Numbered from the stretch's first letter, positions 21,365 through 33,873 are shown. The stretch is 64,000 bases of DNA from Anastrepha obliqua (GCF_027943255.1 NC_072894.1:53571601-53635600), one strand, 5' to 3'. Made by a program: numbers and translations. Notes: generated by a model not told the origin, from the sequence alone.

Positions 21365-22636
21365 ATTATTAAATTCATTTTATTCATTTTATGCTGATAT
21401 GCAACTTTTTCATTTCACCTAATTTAAGTTTAAACTCTTTTATATAAATTTCGCAATAATTATTATTTGACACTTTTGTTTACCTCAATTTGGTAATTCT
21501 TGCGAAATCAATATTTGCAATAAATGCATGTTTGCTCACTTGTGACATTAGAATTTTAACACTCCCTTACAAAAGGTCGCATTTAAGAAGGGCGAAAAAA
21601 GTGAAAAAATTGAATACCTTTGAATAAAAATGGTAGCAAAAAAGTTTCCTTTCTACTTAAATTATAAATGATACAAACGGAAATTCCCAGAAATGATATT
21701 AAAAAAAGGTTATTAAGTTAAACCCAGATTGATATTTTGTGAATGAATTTTCAAATTGGAAACTGATCACGAAGTTGGGAAGTTTTGCTAATTTTACCTA
21801 TTATATTACCTAAGCATTATGGCCCTAATGAAAGCCTTTCAGAGGAGAAGCGAATTCATCATAAATTGAGTTGACTAAGAACAAGCTGTGAGCATACTCA
21901 CGTCCACGTAAGTTTCTAGTTTTGACCCCCAAGTCGACATTATTCTTACATTCCTAACTACTTGACAAACTAGCCCGGGCATGAAACACCAAATGATAGA
22001 AAATGTTGTTTATAATAATATCGGAGGCCCCTCGACAGGCAATGGCACACCTCCGAGTGTATTTCTGCCATGAAAAAACTCCTCATAACCTCTCTCCATC
22101 TGCCATCAGTAGGCTGCGATTAACTACATATTGTTAAATGGCCTCTTTTTTGTACTTATGTACCTTTAAGGTAACCTAGTAAGTACTCCCCGAACCTGTA
22201 TTTGAAAGGCATCGGATTCAAATTGTCAAAGCGTCCATCTTTCTTGTTGCCCCAAAAATATGCTTTATGGTATCCCGATTTAAGCTGTATGTCAGTATGT
22301 TTTCCACATCGTGTTGGTTATTCACATACCGAGCAAGTGCTTATACACCCTTTTGAAAAGGAAATGTTTTTTCTACAAATTTTACTTTTCTTCCACTTTT
22401 GCAAAAATTTCTATAGTTAGCAACCCAGTGTCTTGCTAAGGGAGCCGATTTGTGAAGAGGGAATGAGAAAGCTGCTTACTGAGCAAACCTTTTATTATTG
22501 AATAATGGGTTACCATAATAGTATAAAGTAAGAAATTTGTAAATTTAGTGGCAGTTTTAAGAATAACTCGAATAAAGTCGGTCGTAAAGACCTTAAACAA
22601 ATTTTTTTTAGCTTTTTCATTTCGTAAAAGCTTAAG
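21365..22636 (+). repeat. 5' LTR of errantivirus C with an internal insertion
   Basis: The first 170 bp (ATTATTAAATTCATTTTATG onward) match 29874-30020 and the last 135 bp (GGTTACCATAATAGTATAAA to 22630) match 30063-30187. Between them, about 21535-22500, is roughly 0.96 kb that the 3' LTR lacks, including a SINE fragment. The LTR ends next to the TGGCGCCCGAGCAG primer site. Confidence 0.75.
22012..22105 (+). mobile_element. SINE fragment
   Basis: Contains GGCAATGGCACACCTCCGAG and GTGTATTTCTGCCATGAAAA, the core of the SINE at 56918-57240. Head and tail are missing. It lies within the segment that interrupts the 5' LTR of element C. Confidence 0.7.
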
Positions 22637-23450
22637 TGGCGCCCGAGCAGTATAATTAGCCCTTAAAATTCGGTTTTTGGCCCCTTAGTAGCATAAAGCA
22701 AAACGGTGGTACTACGTGCCAGCCTTACCGGAGGCTAAAAAAAGTGGAAAAGGAGAAATCCTTATCTAAATAAATATCCATAGAAAAAGTGACTTTAAAA
22801 TAGCTATCCTTAAGATAGGAAAAAAAGAGAGTTAAGATTGACATTCCTTGAAAAAATAAATGATTTTCAAAATATCCTTAGGAAAATTAAGGATCTAAAG
22901 CAATAAAGAACTAATTAAAAAAATAACTTTAAGAAAATATGAAAAAGTGACTCTACTTAAAGAAAAATTTTATGAAAAAAAGTGAATTCATAAAAAATCT
23001 ATAAAAAACCCCCAAAGGAAAAATCTAAGTGTAAAGCCAACCAACAGAGGTCCTGAAATTTCATCAACAAATTTAGCCGTAAATATCTAAGAAGGACGAA
23101 AAGGCAAAATTAACTCAACAAAAGTCCTAAATACTCATCAGGGAAATTAGCCTAATAACATCCCAAAAGAAAATCTAAAGAAGAAGGAAAAGTAACGACA
23201 AGAAACAGAAGTCATCAAAGCCCATCTACAAATCAAGAAAAAAATAAGAGAGGAAAAAAGCTCTGTTTGTGAAATCATTTACACAAAATTATAATAGAAT
23301 TCTAAAAACCAATTATAAGTATAAATTAGCAAACGTCTTTTTTAATAAAACAATTCCGTTTTTAAAATAAAAAATCGCATTTAAAGTTAAAGTGGAAAAA
23401 TTATAGAAATAAAAAAAAGCAAATCAAAATAATTTGATTAGGCCCCCTGT
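22637..23450 (+). promoter_or_regulatory. Primer-binding site and leader of errantivirus C
   Basis: TGGCGCCCGAGCAG at 22637-22650 is the tRNA primer-binding site and matches that of element B. The rest is an A-rich untranslated leader without a supported frame. Confidence 0.78.
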
Positions 23451-25295
23451 GCTTCCTCAGAATCCTAATCCCGGTCAGTTAAGCATAGACTGCGCTCATC
23501 TCTAGGATATCGACTGAAATATTAAGAAATCAGAGACCACAGGTAGTACAAGTGGTACTAAACCCAAACGTAGATCCGAGGGACGCTGTGGACCAGGTAA
23601 TTGACGACGGACATAGGAATAATTTAAGGGGTTAGGGGTAGTCAGAGGCCCGAAAAAATGATGATTTTCACGAATTTTTTTTTGCTACTTAATTAATTTA
23701 TTTAACAAAAATAAAAACATAGCATAAAAACATCATGTTTTAACTTGACTTCACCAAAATTTCAAAAAAAAAAATTAATAATTGCAAAAGTTATCGCGGT
23801 TTGTGTGAAGCCCGTTTCTCCAGAAGTCCCTTGCGGTGAACATCACAAGTCCTTGCAGATTCATCTAAAACCAATCGGACAAGAAAAATTAGTTTTATTA
23901 ATAGATAATCTTGTGCCTGATCGAAGCTTTTTTTTTCAAAATGAACAAAATGGCGGCCTCAGAAATTTTTTCCAGATTTTAGAAAACAAAACCAACAGTT
24001 AATTGTTAAAAAAAAATCGAAATTTTTGAAAAAAAAAATCCTTCGATCAGGCACAAGTTTTTTATGTTTTTCAAAAGCTGTATAAATTTTATTGAAATCT
24101 ACGTAGCGGTTTTTAAGTTACAGTGTTCACCAGTTTGAAAAACATAGTTTTGAGAAAAACGCATTTAAAGTTTTGCTATCGGCTCCGGAGCGGCCGAGCG
24201 CCCTTTCTTAATTGTTGAATAACTTGAAAAGTATTTGTCGGATTCACTTCAAATTTTTCCACAATATTTTTAAAACATTATACTTTAAGAAAATGCAAAA
24301 AAAAAATAGATTTTTTGAAAATTCTGACTACCCCTAACCCCTTAAAGGACTTAGACAAGATACCCGACGTAGTCAAATGCCTTAAGGAATTCTCAGGGCA
24401 ACCAGGAGAATTCAGCTCTTGGAAAAAGAGCGTGTACAGAATACTTGCCATTTACGAACCCATCAAGGAAACACCCAAGTACTTTGGAATTCTAAGCATA
24501 ATCAGAAATAAAATAACGGGCAATGCGGACATTGCTTTAGAGTCGTACAACATGCCTCTAAACTGGGCCGCCATTTCAAAATGACTTATGGCACATTATG
24601 GTGATAAGCGAGATGTGTCAACGTTGGAGCACCAGATATCAACGCTGGTGCAGGGAAATAAAACTGTTTCCGATTTTTACCAGGATGTTTACACACACCT
24701 TTCACTCATCTTAAATAAAATAGGGTGTTTGGAAACAAGCAACGAATCGCTCATATTGTTACCAAAGTCGTATAGGGAAAAGGCCCTCGACACATTCATC
24801 AGGGGCTTAAACGGAGACTTACCCCAACTCCTAGGTATGAAGGAGCCCGTCAATTTACCCCAAGTCCTACATCTTTGCCTAAAACTGTAAAACCAAAGTT
24901 ATAGGTCAGGTCATACGCATCACGTAAAAAAATATCAAACCCCACAATTACCTCCCAGAAAACATTTCCATCCAAATCAGAACATGCCTCAAATATACCA
25001 ACAGGGATGGCAACCTAGATATCAGACTTTCCCACATAACTCGTATAACCCACCAAGACCCCCTAAACCACAACCACGGCCAGAGCCGATGGACGTAGAT
25101 CAGAGCCTACGGTCAAGACACATTAACTATATGAATCGACCCCATCAAAATCAGAATAATTTTTCAGGGAAAAGACCACCTTCGGTACAGAACCAACAGA
25201 GAAAAAATCAAAGAACATTCCATATAGACACCAAAAGTAACCCTACCGAAGAAGACCCTTCAGAACTAACCGACGTCTATTTTTTAGCTTATTGA
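23451..25295 (+). pseudogene. Errantivirus C gag, broken
   Basis: The start (RPPVLPQNPNPG at about 23440) corresponds to the Gag N-terminus of B but has stops. The gene is then interrupted by a TTAA-flanked MITE (23628-24341). After it the capsid part resumes ([20 protein letters not shown]), has a TGA at 24582-24584, continues (24588-24890), has a TAA at 24888-24890, and then the Pro/Gln/Arg-rich C-terminal part runs from about 24891 to 25295 (RPEPMDVDQ). Compared with the intact 369-codon Gag of B this copy is clearly dead. Confidence 0.88.
23628..24341. mobile_element. PiggyBac-like MITE with TTAA target duplication
   Basis: 714 bp with 19-bp terminal inverted repeats: GGGGTTAGGGGTAGTCAGA at the left and the reverse complement at the right. 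Both sides are flanked by TTAA (23624-23627 and 24342-24345), the exact target of piggyBac-superfamily elements, which also have G/C-run ends. It lies inside gag of element C, and gag homology resumes on both sides without loss. It encodes no transposase; the frame at 23745-24002 is not recognisable. Confidence 0.9.
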
Positions 25296-26562
25296 GCTCT
25301 TCGTTGCCCTAGTTCGAAGTGAGGACGGAGAGCGGTAACATTCTCAAATTTCTTGTGGGCACGGGATCCAGCAATAACTATTTACAACCGCATCTAGCGA
25401 GGAAAAAAATTGAAAATGAAAAACCGATTTTTGCAAAATCAGTGGTAGGAGATATAAAGATAACATAATTTGCATTTGTTAAATTATTTAATTTGGAAGA
25501 AAAAATAAAATTTTTTTTAATGCCATCTTTAAAAACTTTTCACCATATCTTAGGAAATGATACGCTTAGAGAATTGAATGTTGTAATCCATACGGGGGAC
25601 AGTTTTATGACGTTGGAAAATGGAAGGAAAATAGGTCTTAAGCAATTGGAAACAAAAACAGTTAACAATATAGAAATTAAGTTGGATAAACTAACAAATG
25701 GGCAAAGAAAGGAGAGGAATGCTATTGTAAAAGAACATGCAAAACTTTTTTCAATGAAAAATTAACTTATACAACAAAAGTTGTTGGGAAAATTTGAACT
25801 GAATCAAATATTCCAGTTTACACAAAGCTATATCCATACCTTGCATCTTTAAAAACAGAAGTTGAAAGACAGGTAGAAGCACTTTTACATGATGGTATTA
25901 TTAGACCATCAAGGTCACCGTACAATTCACCCGTGTGGATTGTACCCAAAAATCAAGATTCAGCGGGGAATAAGCAATACCGCATGGTAATCGATTATCG
26001 CAAGCTTAATAAAATTACAATCGCGGATAAATACCCTTTCCCTGAAATAGCTGAAGTAATAGCACAGCTTGGCAATAGCAAATTTTTCTCAGTGCTTGAT
26101 TTGAAAAGTGGTTTTCACCAGATTCCACTAAAAAAATCTGATACTGAAAAAACAGCCTTTTCAATAAACAACGGCAAATATGAATTCACACGTTTGCCAT
26201 TTGGCTTGAAAAACACCCCATCCATTTATGTCAGCAAATCGGAGATAGAACACTTTCAACATATAAAAAAGATTACTAGGACATTGGAAGATGCCGATAT
26301 GAAGGTGCAGCTCGACAAATGTAATTTTTTTAAGAAGAACGTGGATTTTTTGGGTTTCGTTATATCCGAAAACGGTGTAAAAACCAATAGAGTAAAAGTG
26401 GAGGCGATCCCAAATTTTCCACAACCTAAAACGTTGAAAGAACTACGTAGTTTCCTGGGTATGTCAGGGTACTACCGACGTTTTATAAAAGACTACGCAA
26501 AAATTGCAAAGCCCCTGACATCCTTTTTGAGAGGGGAAGGAGGCCGAATATCCAAGAATTAA
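25296..26562 (+). pseudogene. Errantivirus C protease and reverse transcriptase, broken
   Basis: Protease comes first (about 25300-25765); at the active site it reads FLVGTGSS where B has FLLDTGSS, so the catalytic Asp is Gly. A stop and frameshifts follow. RT motifs YRMVIDYRKLN and FFSVLDLKSGFHQ are present (25980-26130), but the sequence jumps from GLKNTPSIY directly to VSKSEIEHF. About 30 codons including the catalytic YxDD box are missing. The RT frame ends at a stop at 26560-26562. Protease and RT are thus both inactive. Confidence 0.88.
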
Positions 26563-26631
26563 TCGGCAAATGTGAAAATTTTCCTGAACAAAGCAGCGTT
26601 ATAATCTTTTGGTAAAGTAAAAAATTCTCTT

Positions 26632-28278
26632 ATGTCTGAGGATGTTGTTCTCGCATATCCGGACTACGGAAAGGACTTCGAACTGGTAACCGATGCTTCC
26701 AATTTTGCAATCGGTGTGGTTTTGTCGCAGAATGATAAGCCTATAGCATTTATATCAAGAACTCTCAATCAAGCGGAGGAGCATTACGCCGCGAACGAGA
26801 AAGAGATGATAGCCATTATTTGGGCTTTAAACGCACTCAGAAACTATTTATATGGTTCGGTCAAGGTCAAAATCTATACAGATCATCAGCCATTAACATA
26901 TGCGCTTAGTAATAAAAACCACAATAGCAAGATGAAACGGTGGAAAGCAATTCTGGAGGAATATAACTACGAATTGCTCTACAAACCCGGCAAAACAAAC
27001 GTAGTTGCAGATGCTTTGTCCAGAATACCACCCCAGGAATCACCGCTTAACACACTATCAATAGCCACAAACTCTGACGTGAGTTCATCGCACGGTTTAA
27101 TATTGAGCATAGAAGCCCCTATTAATTCATTTAAGATCCAGATCTTTCTAAAAACAGACGCAACTTCTACTTACCAGTTTAAAATTGTGTTTCCAACTTA
27201 CCATAGACATATAATTACGGAATCAAACTATTCCGAAGAAATTCTTATCTCTATTTTAAAACGTTATCTTAATCCTTCAGTTATAAACTGTATAAAAACG
27301 GATGAACACGTAATGGGAAAAATTCAGCGAGTGTACCCCTTGCATTTTAACAAATATAAAATTAGGTTCACGCAGGTGGAAGTCGAAGATGTCACCGACA
27401 TTCAACACCAGGAAGACATAATTGTTAGATTTCATAATAGAGCGCACAGAAACGCTAAGGAGAATAGAACGCAAATTTTGGAAAAATATTATTTCCCAGC
27501 GATGGCAAACAAAATTAAGAAAATTATTAAAAACTGTAAGACTTGTAAACTGAACAAGTACGACCGGCACCCTCCAAAAATGGAAATACAGCCAACATTC
27601 ATTCCTAAGTATCCTGGTCAGTTAGTCCACCTGGATATGCTATTGATGGGGAAAACACTAATTTTGACAGCTGTGGACAAGTTCTCAAAATATGCAACGG
27701 TAAAATTAGTGTTTGAGTCAATAGTGTTTGACAATGAGAAATCTTTCAATTCTGATTCCATTAATTTTATGATAGAGAATGAGTTAGGAAGTACAATTTT
27801 TAGAACTTCCTCATACACTAGTTGCTCGAATGGTCAGGTAGAGCGATTCCATTCTACATTGCAAGAAATTATGCGTTGCCTACAGGTTGAACAAACTCAT
27901 CGTACATTTCAAGAATTACTGGACAGATCAGTAAGGGAATACAATTATTCCATTCATTCAGTTATAGAAAGGAAACCTATAGAAGCATTCTTTGGTCGAC
28001 GTGTAAGTAGCGATCCTAATTTGCTGGAAAAGGACAGAAATGAGACAATAAAGAAACTTTCAGACAAACAAATGACTGACTTAAATTATCATAACGCGAA
28101 AAGATTTCCGCCAAAGGAATATAGGCAAGGAGAAGAGATTTTTGTCAAATTAAACATAAGAGTAGGAAATAAATTATCTGCCAGATATAAAAAGGAAATA
28201 GTGGCAGAAAATTATAATACAACTATTAGGACGCAATCTGGTCGAATTGTGCATAAAAATAATATCAAACAGTCTTAG
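26632..28278 (+). pseudogene. Errantivirus C RNase H and integrase
   Basis: 548 codons without a stop. RNase H shows LVTDASNFAIGVV, NEKEMIAI and YTDHQPLTYAL, so its acidic residues are present. Integrase follows with the zinc-binding HNRAHRN and CKTCKLNKYD, the first core Asp (VHLDMLL), the second (IVFDNEKSF) and the Glu (SNGQVERFHST). Between the first and second Asp, about 23 codons present in B are missing in frame (after KYATVKLV), which should damage the fold. The frame starts after a frameshift from RT and ends like that of B (HKNNIKQS). Confidence 0.88.
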
Positions 28279-28320
28279 GAATAAAATCAAACTTCATTAT
28301 TTTTTTTTTCTCTAACAATG

Positions 28321-29779
28321 TGGCCTTTAATGACTATTTTAACTTTAACTACATTAGTACATACCCAGCAGATTCATATTCACGACCTAACTAACAATAA
28401 TGGATATATACTTATCCAGGTAGGAGGAAAAAAGACGATAAAAATTACGACAAGAGACCGTTCTTATAATCTCTGAGAACATAAAGTCCTTGAAGGCCAC
28501 AACATTTGAGGACAAACGAATTTTTGATTCAATTAATAAAAATCTTATACTATTAAAAGCAAAAATAAGCAGTCTACACGTACATTCGAAACAAAAGCGA
28601 GGCTTGATCAATGTCTTAGGGAAAGGACTAAAGTTTATAGCGGGATCCATGGACAGTGACGACGAAAAAGAAATATACGCTGCAATAGCAAACATACGAG
28701 ATAACGAGCGTAACACTACCGCAACGCTGAGTGAGTTTGTACACATTAACACAGACATGACAGAAGAGATTAGAAATATTACAACCCATATCAACAGCCA
28801 GCAGACACTCATTAGCAGCTACATAAATAAATTTAAAGACGAATCACTAAACAGGGTGGCAACTTTAGAGGACGAAGTAGAGTTTATTGAACAGACATAC
28901 AGAATTGACAACGATATATCCCTCCTACAAAACCACATCGACGCTATTGGACAGATCATTTTTTCCTGCAAAGTAGGCATAATTCCTTCCGATATACTCA
29001 CGGAAAAGAAAATCAATTTAATTAGCGACTATGACAGTTACAGCAGACTGAAAATTACGGTCATGACCGAAGATAGTAATATGTATATCTAATACTAACA
29101 TTACTGATACCTCAATTCTCCAGGAAAAAATTATCCAGAGTAAGATTTGTCCCTATCCCGAGTGCAGCGAACAAATCCTTAATTTTGGATACATATGACA
29201 TATTGGTTGATAATGATACCAACATATTTAAAGCAAATATTGAAGATGACTTAGAAAAGAATTTGCTAAAAATAGAAAATATATGCATGGAAAATATTTT
29301 AAGGTTCCGGGAAGCACAGTGCGAGCTAGAAACTGTGCAAGAACCCTCCGTAATAGAAGTAATGCCAGGAATACTTGTATTTAAAAATTTCAAGGAAAAT
29401 ATTACTCAAGATTGTAATGAATTAGAAATAAAACATACAGGCACATTTCTTATTAAATTTGTAAACTGTAATGTAACTACACTAAACACAATATACACTA
29501 ATATTAATATAAAAATTAATGAAACTTTTATCAAAAATCATAGAAAAGAAAAATATTAATAAACTAGATCTTAAGCTTGAAAGTCTGTATGTTAATCAAT
29601 CAAACAACGAAGACAACATAAAATTGTTAACTTATAAAAGTAAAAATACACACATAATAAGTTTAAGTTCAGGCATTATAATGATATCATTTTTTATCCT
29701 AACAATATTAATTATCTACTACAGAGTTAAGCCAAAATTTTATATTGCAAGAGACAATGTTGCAAATAGTATCTATTGA
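28321..29779 (+). pseudogene. Errantivirus C env, broken
   Basis: Env begins with a signal-like hydrophobic stretch at 28320, shifts frame near 28440-28480, and runs open at 28490-29092 with a KQKR cleavage motif followed by GLINVLGKG. A stop follows at 29090, then a second frame (about 29140-29559) and a third (29519-29779) with the transmembrane helix (IIMISFFILTILIIYY). Several frameshifts and a stop make it non-functional. It keeps the part that element B lost next to the cleavage motif. Confidence 0.85.
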
Positions 29780-29873
29780 TACAAATAAGCCATATCTTCA
29801 GCTTGCAACAAAAGAGCCTAATTCTTCCCCACCTAAGCCACCACGATTGTGGTCAATCGACTTGAGAGGGGAA

Positions 29874-30190
29874 ATTATTAAATTCATTTTATGCTGATAT
29901 GCAACTTTTGCATTTCACCTAAGTTTAAACTCTTTTTTATAAATTTCGCAATAATTATTATTTGACACTTTTGTTTACCTCAATTTGGTAATTCTTGCGA
30001 AATCAATATTTGGAATAAATGCAAAGTCAGAATTAACCGGAAATCACGCCACCTCTTTAGTAGGTTACCATAATAGTATAAAGTAAGAAATTTGTAAATT
30101 TAGTGGCAGTTTTAAGAATAACTCGAATAAAGTCGGTCGTAAAGACCTTAAACAATTTTTTTTAGCTTTTTCATTTCGTAAAAGCTAATT
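29874..30190 (+). repeat. 3' LTR of errantivirus C
   Basis: About 315 bp starting AATTATTAAATTC after a polypurine tract (GAGAGGGGAA, 29865-29874) and ending near CGTAAAAGCTAATT. It matches the two ends of the 5' LTR. It lacks the 0.96-kb segment of the 5' LTR. The exact 3' end is uncertain because a mariner relic follows. Confidence 0.75.
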
Positions 30191-30870
30191 TTTGTGTAGA
30201 ACGATTCATGACATTTATGTTTCAAATGTTGGCGGCAACCTAAACACCAATTTTGAATGACTCCAACCGGAGGATTTCGGACGGTATCTCGTGAATAACT
30301 TTAGTAATGTTGGCTTAAAATGTCTCAATTGAAGTTTGTTTATCCTCAAAGCATTTATGACGCAGTAAATCCAATGTTTCACGAATTGTATGGCTTGTAG
30401 CTTGTAGCTTGTTGAAACCAAATGTTTTACAGATAACGAGCTTCAATCAAAGTCAAAACTCGCCATCAAAAGCCATTTGTCATGGCGCGATAAAGTTCGT
30501 CATTTACTGTTACATTGGCGCTAGCCTCGTCTTTCAATAATATGGGCCAATGATTCATCCAGCCTATAGGCCGCACCAAACAGTTATTTTCAATGGCTGT
30601 CCTTGACTGACTTCGGGGGGCTCTTCAGGCCAAATATGGCGATTTTGCTTATTGGCGTAGCCATAAAGCCAAAAATGTAGGGTGACCTGAGCACTCGTTG
30701 AACACTTTTCACAGAGCGTCGATTTTAGTAATATAATTGTACGATTTATAAACGTTGTTGGACATAAGTCTTTCCATGATGAAATGCCAATGATTTAGTT
30801 TGACAGTACTCACGTGAGATCTGTCAAAAATGAACCCATAAGAAGAAGTACCTCGAATCTGATCACCTTT
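30190..30870 (-). mobile_element. Decayed mariner (DD41D-like) copy
   Basis: On the minus strand it starts with AAAGGTGATCAGATTC (30870 downward), like the AAGGGTGATCAGATTC end of the copy at 45546. Transposase residues such as VNDELYRAM, GPYYF, FTRYRPKS and a final HSKLVFRL can be followed through many stops and frameshifts. The 3' inverted repeat is lost at the junction with the LTR of element C. It is non-coding now. Confidence 0.75.
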
Positions 30871-31396
30871 TACTTATAAGCAAGGCAACCGTAGCATTTT
30901 GAATAGAATTTTGCTCATAGCCGAAACAGTCACTTGGACCATAAATACAAATTAGTCTTTTGTGATGTTCGCTGTGACGAACGTCAGCTATGTTTTGGTT
31001 TTAAAGATTTGTATTATAACAGAAATTTCTGGGGCAAGAAAATAAAATATAATATCAGGAAAACTTGAATTACTCTTTTTGTTGTGATTCTTATCTCATT
31101 TATCAAGGACTCATTTGACCTATGTATGTTTTACAACGCAGATGAGGAAAATTGCCAATGAGTTCAATAACATGAAAGGTACTGAAAAAACGCTTATAAA
31201 TTCAAGTCAATCGATGAATGATTTAACGAGGAGTAGCGGATAAACAGCTACTGTGGTATCACAATGGATCGGCAACTATCTAAGTGAGTTGATTTAAAGA
31301 CTGACTGCCACTTCAACCTACCAACCGAGGTCGCAATGAAAAATTTCATCGTCCGCTTTAACCTGTGTTGTCTGAAGAAAAAGAAATAAATTATTT
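30871..31396. other. Intronic stretch, nothing firm
   Basis: AT-rich. The part at 31140-31390 next to the mariner piece may belong to the same decayed element, but I cannot show it. Confidence 0.4.
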
Positions 31397-31588
31397 TTAC
31401 GGAAAATTTTTGCGAAAATGGTTTAAAATTGTTTTATGATCGATCTTCAGCTCCTTGGCGATGATACGACTACTAACATACCGGTCAACTTCGATTATTT
31501 CTGTGATCTTATCGATATTTTCTTTAACATAAAAAATGCCTGAACAGAATCGACGAAACCAAAGCGGCACCATAAACACCATCCACAA
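31397..31588 (-). pseudogene. Mariner transposase N-terminal fragment
   Basis: 63 codons with VKENIDKITEIIEVDRYVSS and IAKELKIDHKTILNHFRK, the second helix-turn-helix of a mariner transposase DNA-binding domain. The catalytic half is not recognisable. It differs from the DD41D copies in the window, so it is a separate mariner lineage. Confidence 0.75.
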
Positions 31589-32939
31589 TTTCAGTGGCCT
31601 GGCTTGACAACGAGCATAAACTTTTGAGTGTTTGAACGATATTTTACGAGATATCGATCATTACAGCCATCTACCGAGAAAATAATAGATTTTCTATTCC
31701 TTTATATGTATAGAGTTGTACTCTTACGAAACCATGCCCTTATACAGTTCATCGTCTGTTATAAATGCCAGATTTTCGGTCATTCTCATATGTAGTAGAC
31801 AGAACTCATTGTAGTAGACAGAACTCAACCGCTTGGCTAAGTTTTCATATACATCTGTTATATGAATACAAATTAAAAAACTCTTCACTCTCTACCAGAA
31901 TTGCATTTTTTCCTTTCGCTCTTAAACCACTCAATTTCGTTTATTCGATGCCACTCTACTATAATTGTTTTAAATTTATAAGCCCACAATTTCTTGAGAT
32001 ACAAAGATATGCCCATTTGCTTATCGTTGTTTTAGACCTTGTCTCTGGACTGATTGATTGTCAGGGCCTTCTTGAACCGATATTATTATTATTAGGCTAC
32101 TGCACACTGCTACTGAAAGGGATGTATTGTGCAAAGCCTGCTGAGGTACCCTATATTTTAAGGCTTTTTCAGAATTTTAGCACATTCTGGGGCTTATTGT
32201 TCCGCAGTTTATACGGGTGCAGGGTAATACCTGATATTGAGTCTAACTGAGGTGGGGAGCAATATGTGTACGAAGTTTGGGCGAGTTTTATTGAAAAAGG
32301 TAATATATATATATATTTCTCTTTTTTTTCAAATACCTCTTATCCTGTTATATCGCATCCTCATAGTGTGTCTATAAAAATTATGATGAAGCTTAAAGGG
32401 AGATCAGCTTAAGCCTTTGCCTTGCCCTTGACCTTACAAGGCAATTTTACAATGACACTTTTATTGATATTGCAAGAGTGAATACAGTGGTGCGATGCAC
32501 TTAGCCTTGCAGAACCATTGTACCGTGCACGTATTGCACAAATTACCATCTTTTGCATCGCATGCTTTAATTGTATTGCAATAAGCAATTGATTACGTAT
32601 ATGCACTGTAGGACCATTAGTCCGGAATAACTTGAAATCATACTGCTAGTAGGTGATAAAGTTATGACTTTTGCTTGTTTTAAAAATCCATTGTATTAAA
32701 AGTGCGTATCCAAAAGGTACAATTTACCATGACTCTGCTGCATAAATCTATCTGAATCTGCAATGAACTGGGCTATTACATCTTATTGATATAAACCTAC
32801 GACTTCACAAAACCCCATAAGAAAAAGTCTAGCGGAGTCATATGCTCGCTTTGATTTTACAGTGCTTTCAGTGCTTTAGGTTGGGTTGGGTTAGCCAACA
32901 AAGACAAAGCACTTGGTGGCCCTAAGGCCGATTATGATA
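31589..32939. other. Intronic stretch, nothing recognised
   Basis: AT-rich with an open plus frame at 31765-32250 that has no recognisable domain, no codon bias I can see and no splice context. I treat it as chance. Confidence 0.4.
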
Positions 32940-33165
32940 CCCGCATCTGATTTCTATCCTCTAACTAAGTTGCTTATACCACTTGGGTCTGTTAAAGAAG
33001 GTAACTAGTCCCTCCTCAGATATTTTCCACGGCTTCAAAGAAATAATCACCAAGATATTTAGTACGGCTATTTTGAAGTGCAGAAAAATCACAGAGGAAG
33101 TGTTGTACCCTCTCAATGTCTTCTTCATCTTCACAGCTCCTGCAGAAGTCATTGTGATGTACGTT
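32940..33165 (-). pseudogene. LINE ORF2 C-terminal fragment (LOA/R1-type)
   Basis: In the minus frame next to the listed open frame the sequence reads CRSCEDEEDIERVQHFLC, followed by YLGDYFFE and a final FFNRPKWYKQ. This CCHC-like Cys/His motif and the tail after it are typical of the end of ORF2 in LOA/I/R1-type LINEs. A similar motif occurs at about 42850. Only this end remains. Confidence 0.7.
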
Positions 33166-33519
33166 CATTAGCGCAGTGACACGTTATAACACCTGCGAGG
33201 ACGCTGGTACACAGAGCAAAAAGTACCTAATAAAATTAATAAGATTGCCTTCATGAACAGTTTTAGGACTCAGAGGTAGTCAAAATGTGTGAAACGAAAA
33301 AAATATCATGCGAAATTCTCTTTGATTTGATTAAGAAATTTTTATTGATATTATTAATTGCAATTTCTTCTTAATTTTGTAGCAATTCTTTTTGAACGTG
33401 TTATTTATACGAAAATCTTCTCATTTCCTTTCAAAATTTCTGAGAAAAAATGAAAAGAGAGAAAACTTCTTATTTTTTGAAGGTATCTTTATGAATATTT
33501 TTAAAAGGAAAATTTATTT

Positions 33520-33873
33520 CAGTAGGTTCTGTTTTTATGCGGTAGATTCATTCCGCAAGAAACAGCGTAAAAAAAACACCATAAAAAAAGCTACTAGTTC
33601 TATAGTAAAACTATAGATACGTTTCAAATGCTAAAACCGCATAAATCTGAAATAATGTAATAAAATCGCATAAAAAAGGGCACTAGTCCCATATTATAAC
33701 TATAGATACGTTCCATAGACCGCATGAATCTGTGATGAGCTTTTGCTTAGCTGGTTTAGAATCTTGTTTATATGTACAATTCCCGATAGGTCGACATGCA
33801 TTTTGTAATTTAAAAAAAACCGCACTATTTCAAAACCGCATAAAAAAAAGCCGCATAAAAACAGAACCTACTG
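33520..33873. mobile_element. Pogo/Tigger-like non-autonomous element (copy 2)
   Basis: 354 bp with near perfect terminal inverted repeats CAGTAGGTTCTGTTTTTATG. The right flank is TA; the left flank reads TT, a probable mutation of TA. It equals copy 1 (17164-17759) at both ends but lacks about 240 bp in the middle. Confidence 0.82.

Larger units (their letters stand above)
21365..30190 (+). mobile_element. Errantivirus C (Ty3/gypsy), decayed relative of B
   Basis: A plus-strand LTR element of about 8.8 kb: LTR (about 21365-22636, with an internal insertion), primer-binding site (22637), leader, gag, protease, RT, RNase H/integrase, env and 3' LTR (about 29874-30190). The proteins are collinear with and clearly related to element B. 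Gag has two stops and a MITE; protease and RT have lost active-site residues; env is in several frames. It sits in the large SCYL2 intron opposite to the gene. I could not define a target duplication, and the 3' LTR abuts a mariner relic. Confidence 0.88.

Noticed and set aside
23745..24002. 85-codon frame in the TTAA-flanked MITE
   Set aside because: No similarity to a transposase; the element is too short to be autonomous.
31765..32250. Plus-strand frame of 161 codons
   Set aside because: No recognisable motif, hydrophobic random-like composition, no splice or promoter context.
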